Assembly (NCBI GenBank): GCA_003427395.1
Contig: BFEA01000006.1
Span: 1,472,010 to 1,496,388, forward strand
Reading direction: 5' to 3'
Origin: Chara braunii
Lineage: Eukaryota; Streptophyta; Charophyceae; Charales; Characeae
DNA: 24,379 bases
Part shown: positions 19,387 to 24,379 of the stretch, in pieces
Numbering within the stretch: the stretch's first letter is position 1
How the letters are laid out: the number at the start of each line of letters is the position of its first letter
Translations under genes and position numbers: made by a program
The notes under the pieces: model-generated
The model's database searches: none
The model's input: the letters and a program-made list of their open reading frames with translations, nothing else
Told to the model about the DNA's origin: nothing

Positions 19387-20249
19387 TCTAAACTCAATTG
19401 AAGGTAGAAGCGTTGAGCCAAGGTGACTTAGACAGTGGGAGTTGATTGTGGGAGAGGGAAAACAGATTGGAGAGGGACCCTCGCAATAATGGTCCGGTAA
19501 AGTAACATGAGCTATAGATAGGAGTAAAAGCTCAACCATATGGGTGAGGCCAGGAGGTAATGAGTGAGTGGGGACTGGTCCACCTGTACGTGAGTAGGAT
19601 CAAGGTTTTTTGTATGTAGAGACTGAGCTAGATATATACATACCTAGATGTAGGCGCGACTAGCTTGTCCATCTGTACATATGAGGATTGTAGTACTGGA
19701 TGAGTCATTTGTTTCCCCTTTTGGTGGGGTTTAGGTGGTCGCGTTTAGATGTGTGATATGTGGGCGTCTACGATTGGGATAGATTGCGTGATTTGAGCCT
19801 TTGTATATGTTTGGGGGTCCCCCGAAGTACTCGTATGTTCGAGACATGGGTTACTCAGCAGAGTGAGGCGTGAGGGTTGGGTACCTATGTCGTTTTGAGA
19901 GAGATGTTTTATTATGGTGTACGTATTGAGTTGAGACCCTATGAGGCTCGGTTTTCGTGACGATCACTATCACTCTCACTTGTGTGGCTTTATCCTGATG
20001 AATGTTGGCTTGTGTGAAAGATGTGTGAATGTGTGACATGTGAAGTTGTCTACTCCTCGGTATACTCGTGCGACGTGCCCACGGGCAGCTGATAGGGCAA
20101 AGTATAAGGGGAGGAAGCGCAACCTGTTTGTGAAAGGTTATGGGGATTTTTGAGGATTTATGGGTCTTTGAGACTCGAATGCTTCACCATGCCGGTTACT
20201 GATTGCTTAAGTTGTGACGAGGACCCATAAGATGGTCTCTCAGTGAAGC
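19387..20249. other. Retroelement internal non-coding region
   Basis: No coding sequence, RNA gene or notable repeat is seen. The position after gag is where pol would be expected in an autonomous element. Confidence 0.6.
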
Positions 20250-20490
20250 TTTGTTTTATGAAGAGACCACTGGATTTTTGGGGAAGGGGGATATTGTGTG
20301 TTATGATGAGACCCCCTCGGATTTTTGGAAGACGGGATGTTTGGTTTTATGATGAGACCCCTCGTGATTTCGGAAGAGGGGGCATTTTGTTCTGTGGTAA
20401 GACCCCTCGCGATTTTTGGAAGAGGGGGTGTTTTGTTCTATGATGAGAGCCCCTGGATTTTGGGAAAGGGGATGTTTTATTGTTGGAAGA
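20250..20490. repeat. Minisatellite of 45-46 bp, five units
   Basis: Units start at about 20258, 20303, 20349, 20394 and 20440. The core is ATGATGAGACCCCTCG followed by GATTTTTGGAAGAGGGG and TGTTTTGTT. In most units CCCCTC can pair with GAGGGG across about 14 bases, so the array is a row of short hairpins. A frame through it (20243-20443) is open because of the repeat and is not called a gene. Confidence 0.88.
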
Positions 20491-21580
20491 CTCACCCTCA
20501 AAGGTGAGTAAACTGATTCATGGCATGATGAGTTGTCTGATGAGTGATAAAGTCTGACGAAAAAGGTCACTTTTGCTTTGAATGTTTGAGAAAGTCGCAA
20601 TGAGTGCAGGGCGAGGAATGTCTCAGGATGAGTGGCTGCTGGCTCTGATCAAGTCAGGGGTCACGGCCTGGTGGACCGAGCGGTAATTTCGTTTGTGAGC
20701 GTGAGAAGGGTATCATGCCTATTGTGGAAGGGTTGGTAAATGCCTTCGGACCCCTGCGTATCACGCAGTGGGCCTGTGATTTTGTTTTGCTACGCCCCGT
20801 CTAACCATTTGTGCTAGTTCTGGGACATATTGAGGAAGACCAAGCTAACGGTAAAAGGTTAGTACCTCTAGGGCGTAACCACTTTGGATGGCTGCTAGCC
20901 GGCACAACCAAGCGGCGAGCCCGCAGGGTAAGAGTTTAAGGGGACTTGCCCGCCCTAGTGAAATTACTCCGTGGGATAATGAAGGTAGAGATTTTTTGGG
21001 GGAATCCTGATTGAATGCTTATCAGGAGAAAACCTATCGTTGCGTAACCAACGAGGGTACTGTCGTTAAATAACAATGCGGTGGGCCGTAGTCCTGGTCC
21101 GATCAGCCAGGCTATGGTGGGCCAAGATGGAGACCCAGCCTTTCTGTACTAGACTGCAAATAGAGCTGAGTGAGTATTAAGCATACATATATGCTTATGT
21201 GTATTTGATTGCGAGAGATTTGTTGAGAAGGAAGGCGAGAGTGTCTTCAAGGGTCTCGATTAAGGCCCGCGTCCCTAGTTTTTGCCAGGACTAGGGACAC
21301 CCAACGAGAAGCCGAAGGTTGTCTAGGACCGGGGAGAGGACGATTGGGAAGGTCTTTGAAACTTATGTTGTCAGTGTCCTAATTTCTGGGCGGTGAGAGG
21401 CCTAGGTTAGAAACCTGGCAGCATATAGTTGTGAAGGCATGGTTTGATGAAGGCCTCTACCTTGTGTTTTTCAGCTAATCGGAGTGGCTCCTTTCTCGTC
21501 AGCATTTGGAGTGTGGATGAATTTATAGCTTTCTGATTTGGCGAAGCGACGGGGACGTTGCTTAATATGGTCCGGTAAGT
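20491..21580. other. Retroelement 3' internal region with two hairpins
   Basis: No coding sequence is recognised. Two clear inverted repeats are present: TAAGCATA/TATGCTTA (21178-21197, 4-base loop) and GTCCCTAGT/ACTAGGGAC (21271-21298, 10-base loop). A polypurine tract before the right LTR is not evident. Confidence 0.6.
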
Positions 21581-24379
21581 TGTCGGTGTGAATACCCTTA
21601 CAAGGGTATCCGCCCTGTTTTATGCAAATGGCAGAAAATGGTTGGTTTAAAGTTAAGTATACCGCGCTAGGCGCGACTGCGTCTATGATTTACGTTGACC
21701 GGATGGTTGATTAGAACAGAGAGTGTGTGGGCGCGCGGATTTGAGGCGCTCGTGATCCCCTTTATTTGTTGATGGCTGAAGAGTCGGCGTGATCGCCGAC
21801 CGAAAACTTTTTCCCTCCTGATTAGGTAGGGGTTAAAATTATGTCTTGTTGATTAGGGTGCTTGCCTGTGACCTGTGCATACGTACGGAGGACGGCATTG
21901 ATAGCAATGTGACTTCTGAGAGCGTTTCGGTAGGCCAGCGCATTGCGCTGTGCCCGCTTTACTTAGACGTCCGTCAGGGCAAACCCAGACTTGGGGCTAG
22001 CGCTATTGGTTACGATGCCGAACTTTCGTCGGGGAGATTCAGGGATCGAGGACGAGCGGCGACAGTGCGGAATATCGGAGTGGCGCGAAAAGGCCGAGGG
22101 GTTGAGGGTTTGACGGGGCTATCCCTGTTGGTTTTGTCGTCGGCAGTGTCCAACTGGTGGCGGCGTTTTCTAAATATTTTAATTTAGTGTTGTATTTTTA
22201 TCTAGTTTCCTGGGCACTCCGGCGCGCCTCTGACTTGGACGCGACGTCGGGCTTAATGGTCGCCACGGCAGTTGGGGGCCTTGAGTAAGTGCCCTATCCG
22301 ACGAGTTCGCGGGTTCCGATTGCTGGCGAGAATCCGCCTCCTCGCAGCAGCAAGGGGGGCTGAGGGCGCGGTCACAGTTTGAGTTGCAGTGGCACGTAAG
22401 GCCGAATTTCCGGTAATGCTGAATGTATACGACCTACGTGTTGGGGTAAGGTGAGGTCGCGAGGGGATGTGTTGCGTTCGCGGGGTTGCCTAAAGTGCAA
22501 CTAAAAACTGTTTTCGTGGCCGCGGTGGAGCACGGCACCGTTTTGTTTAGAGACGCGACGTGTAGGGGTGTGTTGTACTCGAAGGGATTGCTTGAAGGTT
22601 GCGCCGCAGTGTCGAAGGTGTGGCAGGCCCCAAGACCCCAGCTCAGTGGGTACACCCGTGAAGTGGTGACAAACAGACCTGGGTTTGAACTCAGATGTTG
22701 GGACTCGATGAGTAAAACCCATAATTCTGACTTGCCCCGGGCCATGTCGTAGGGCCGCGGGGTTTTGCGGGGTGCGTCCTCCGCACATCTGTTAAAATTG
22801 GAACGCTACAGAGAAGGTTAGCACGGTCCCTGCGCAGGGGTTAGCCGGTAGCATCGGGGACGGGCTTCTTCGATAGACCAGTCGCGGTGCCTCATCTCCA
22901 GCCCCGTCCCCTATGAGCATCAAGGCAGTTTCTGCGCAGTGTCACTCGGGGAGAACCGAAAGGCATACCCCTGAGTAGCGAGCGTGGGTCTCGCCGGACA
23001 GCGCCAAGCAGGCAGCGGGCAACAGGTACTGGCGGAAGAGCGACGGGTGCCAGCGCGAGCAGAGCGAAGATATTATTGTAGGCGAACGCTGCAATAGCTG
23101 CCGGGACAGAGCGGAAAGATTGTGGACTGTCGGGTGGCAGGATTGTGAGGCGAAAGCTACGGGTGTAGTGGTTGAAAGATGAACTAGAGTACAAAGGGAG
23201 ACGAGCAGGGAAGTGACGTGCTATAGAGGGAATGAACCTGTCGGGGGTTCTGGGCCAGGTACAGTCGAAATCGAACATGGCGGGGAGGAGGGAAAATGGT
23301 CGTGGCGCAGTTGAGTAGGCAAAGCCCGCCCAATTCTTGATGAAAACGGACGGGGAAAAGAGCTGAGACTATGGATATGAGGCGTGGTGAGTTCGAATAG
23401 ATGGTTAGTTTGAGTAAAATGTTAGTAGAATACGAGGACGAAGAGGAAGCTGATGCGTGAGCTATGGCTTAAATGGAGGAGTAAAGGAAAAAAAACGTCA
23501 ATTCTCGTCTGTTTCTGGATGAAAATGGGCGAGGAAAGAATCAACTCGGGGGTTTTAGAGCATGGCGGATTGAACGGTAAGGTTAGTTTGGGATGAAGGT
23601 TAGTAGACCATGAGTTGGTGGGAGAAAGCATTGCGTGATGGGATAATGAAGTGGCAAGCCAGGAGTCGCGGGAACACAAGCGGTTATCGGGTAGCTGAAA
23701 ATTCAGGAATGAAAATTATGAAGTGAGAGTTTTGGGGAGTCTGAAAATCCTGAATGGTTCTAAAGTGGTGAAAGGTCCGAAGACCCTGAAAACCACCTGT
23801 TTGGGCAGGCTGCATCCTGAAGTGGTGAAGGGTGTCCTGAAGAGGTCAAGTGAGAGTTTTTGGCAGTCTGAAAATCCTGAATGATCCTGAAGTGGTTAAA
23901 GGTCCGAAGACCATGAAAACCACCCTTCACCACTTGAGGATGCAACCTGCCTAAACATGTGGTTTCAGGGTCTTCGGAGCTTTCACGACTTCATGACCAT
24001 TCAGGATTTTCAGATCTGAATGGTTCTGAAGTGGTGAAAGGTCCGAAGACCCTGAAAACCACCTGTTTAGGCAGGCTACATCCTGAAGTGGTGATGAAAA
24101 ATACAATTGTTGTTAACCTTCTCTCAGCGGGAAAGAAGGTCCACGTGTGTTTCTTGACAGCTTTCGATAGGGAAAGGTAAGATTCCGGGGGGGGGGCTGA
24201 ATCTGGGCGCAAGTATGCGCTGGATGCGTAGGAAGTGAACCCGGTCGCAGTCTTGCGCCGGGTGCATTCGGAGAAAGTGGGGAGGGATATGGTAGGAGTA
24301 GAAGCGGAGGTTTCCCCTCCGATACGAAGTGGAATTAGGCGGGGAGAGGTGGAGAACAGGGGTTTGTGGGCCGGGCGAA
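21581..24379 (+). repeat. Right LTR, truncated by the window end
   Basis: It matches the left LTR from TGTCGGTG onward, with 24379 corresponding to 14694. Removing the foldback insertion with its duplicated 7 bp (459 bp) and a 14-bp extra segment near 21740 leaves 2326 bp, exactly the length of the matching left part. About 510 bp of its 3' end is outside the window. By eye the two LTRs differ at roughly 6% of positions over a 340-bp stretch. Confidence 0.92.
23675..24126. mobile_element. Foldback-type non-autonomous insertion in the right LTR
   Basis: This ~452-bp segment is absent from the left LTR (site at about 14448). It is bordered by GCGGGAA at 23668-23674 and 24127-24133, while the left LTR has a single copy. 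Inside are related units of ~80-110 bp: two direct (from about 23720 and 23848), one inverted (23926-24015) and one direct (24016-24098). The inverted copy can fold with either neighbour. The terminal inverted repeats are weak (AAGCGGTTATC against GAAGGTTAAC). A 7-bp duplication, or 8 bp with one later mismatch, suggests a hAT- or MULE-related MITE, but the family is not established. Confidence 0.75.

Larger units (their letters stand above)
12369..24379 (+). mobile_element. Long-LTR retrotransposon, gag-like only, right end outside the window
   Basis: Two direct repeats begin TGTCGGTG at 12369 and 21581. A primer-binding site follows the left one, and a CCHC gag-like frame lies inside. I find no protease, reverse transcriptase, RNase H or integrase motif in either strand, so this looks non-autonomous (LARD-like) or deeply decayed. 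Orientation comes from the primer-binding site and gag. About 6.37 kb separates the LTRs. The polypurine tract expected just before 21581 is not evident (GTCCGGTAAGT precedes the LTR). The element interrupts the gene at 10875-12368. The flanking target duplication cannot be read because the right end is outside the window. Confidence 0.9.

Noticed and set aside
1-24379. CRISPR array, tRNA or rRNA genes, bacterial operon signals
   Set aside because: No spaced identical repeats of CRISPR type, no cloverleaf or rRNA segment was seen. The introns, LTRs and microsatellites are eukaryotic. The tRNA-Asp match is only a 19-base primer site.

Overview
This is a repeat-dominated stretch of a eukaryotic nuclear genome with no intact conventional gene. 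Evidence for a nuclear genome: long microsatellites, a phase-consistent spliceosomal intron (11653-11848), a DNA transposon related to Plavaka, a Ulp1-type protease gene and an LTR retrotransposon. The retroelement's primer-binding site matches the 3' end of plant tRNA-Asp over 19 bases. I therefore favour a streptophyte, perhaps a charophyte alga or early-diverging land plant. That placement is an inference.

Layout. 1-740: TGTC/TCTG arrays with a T36 run. 741-1285: mostly unique, with one small doubtful ORF. 1286-2525: a CA/CATA-rich block tandemly duplicated with a 557-bp period. 2560-12368: a series of plus-strand genes, all broken. Gene A (2688-4238) is unrecognised, with an acidic middle. 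5513-8186 is a Plavaka-type transposase. 9151-10380 is a Ulp1/C48 cysteine protease. 10875-12368 is a basic-then-acidic protein with one intron, cut off by the retrotransposon. GA/CT tracts and a family of ~70-bp palindromes (arms GTTCACTACTGCGTG or GTTGGCTACTGCGTG) lie between these genes.

12369-24379 is a long-LTR retrotransposon. The left LTR is about 2.84 kb. An 18/19-base-type primer-binding site follows at 15208, then about 6.4 kb of internal DNA with a decayed gag-like frame (zinc knuckle) and no pol that I can see. The right LTR is cut by the window end and carries a ~452-bp foldback insertion flanked by a 7-bp target duplication. The retroelement landed inside the last gene, so the 3' part of that gene should lie beyond the window.

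The transposase and protease are plausibly parts of one large composite transposon, and the palindromes may be its terminal or cassette-boundary repeats. The four genes contain 13 in-frame stops (2 TAA, 5 TGA, 6 TAG) but only about three frameshifts, all in one part of the transposase. That pattern is odd for ordinary decay and is the observation I would check first, together with the palindromes.
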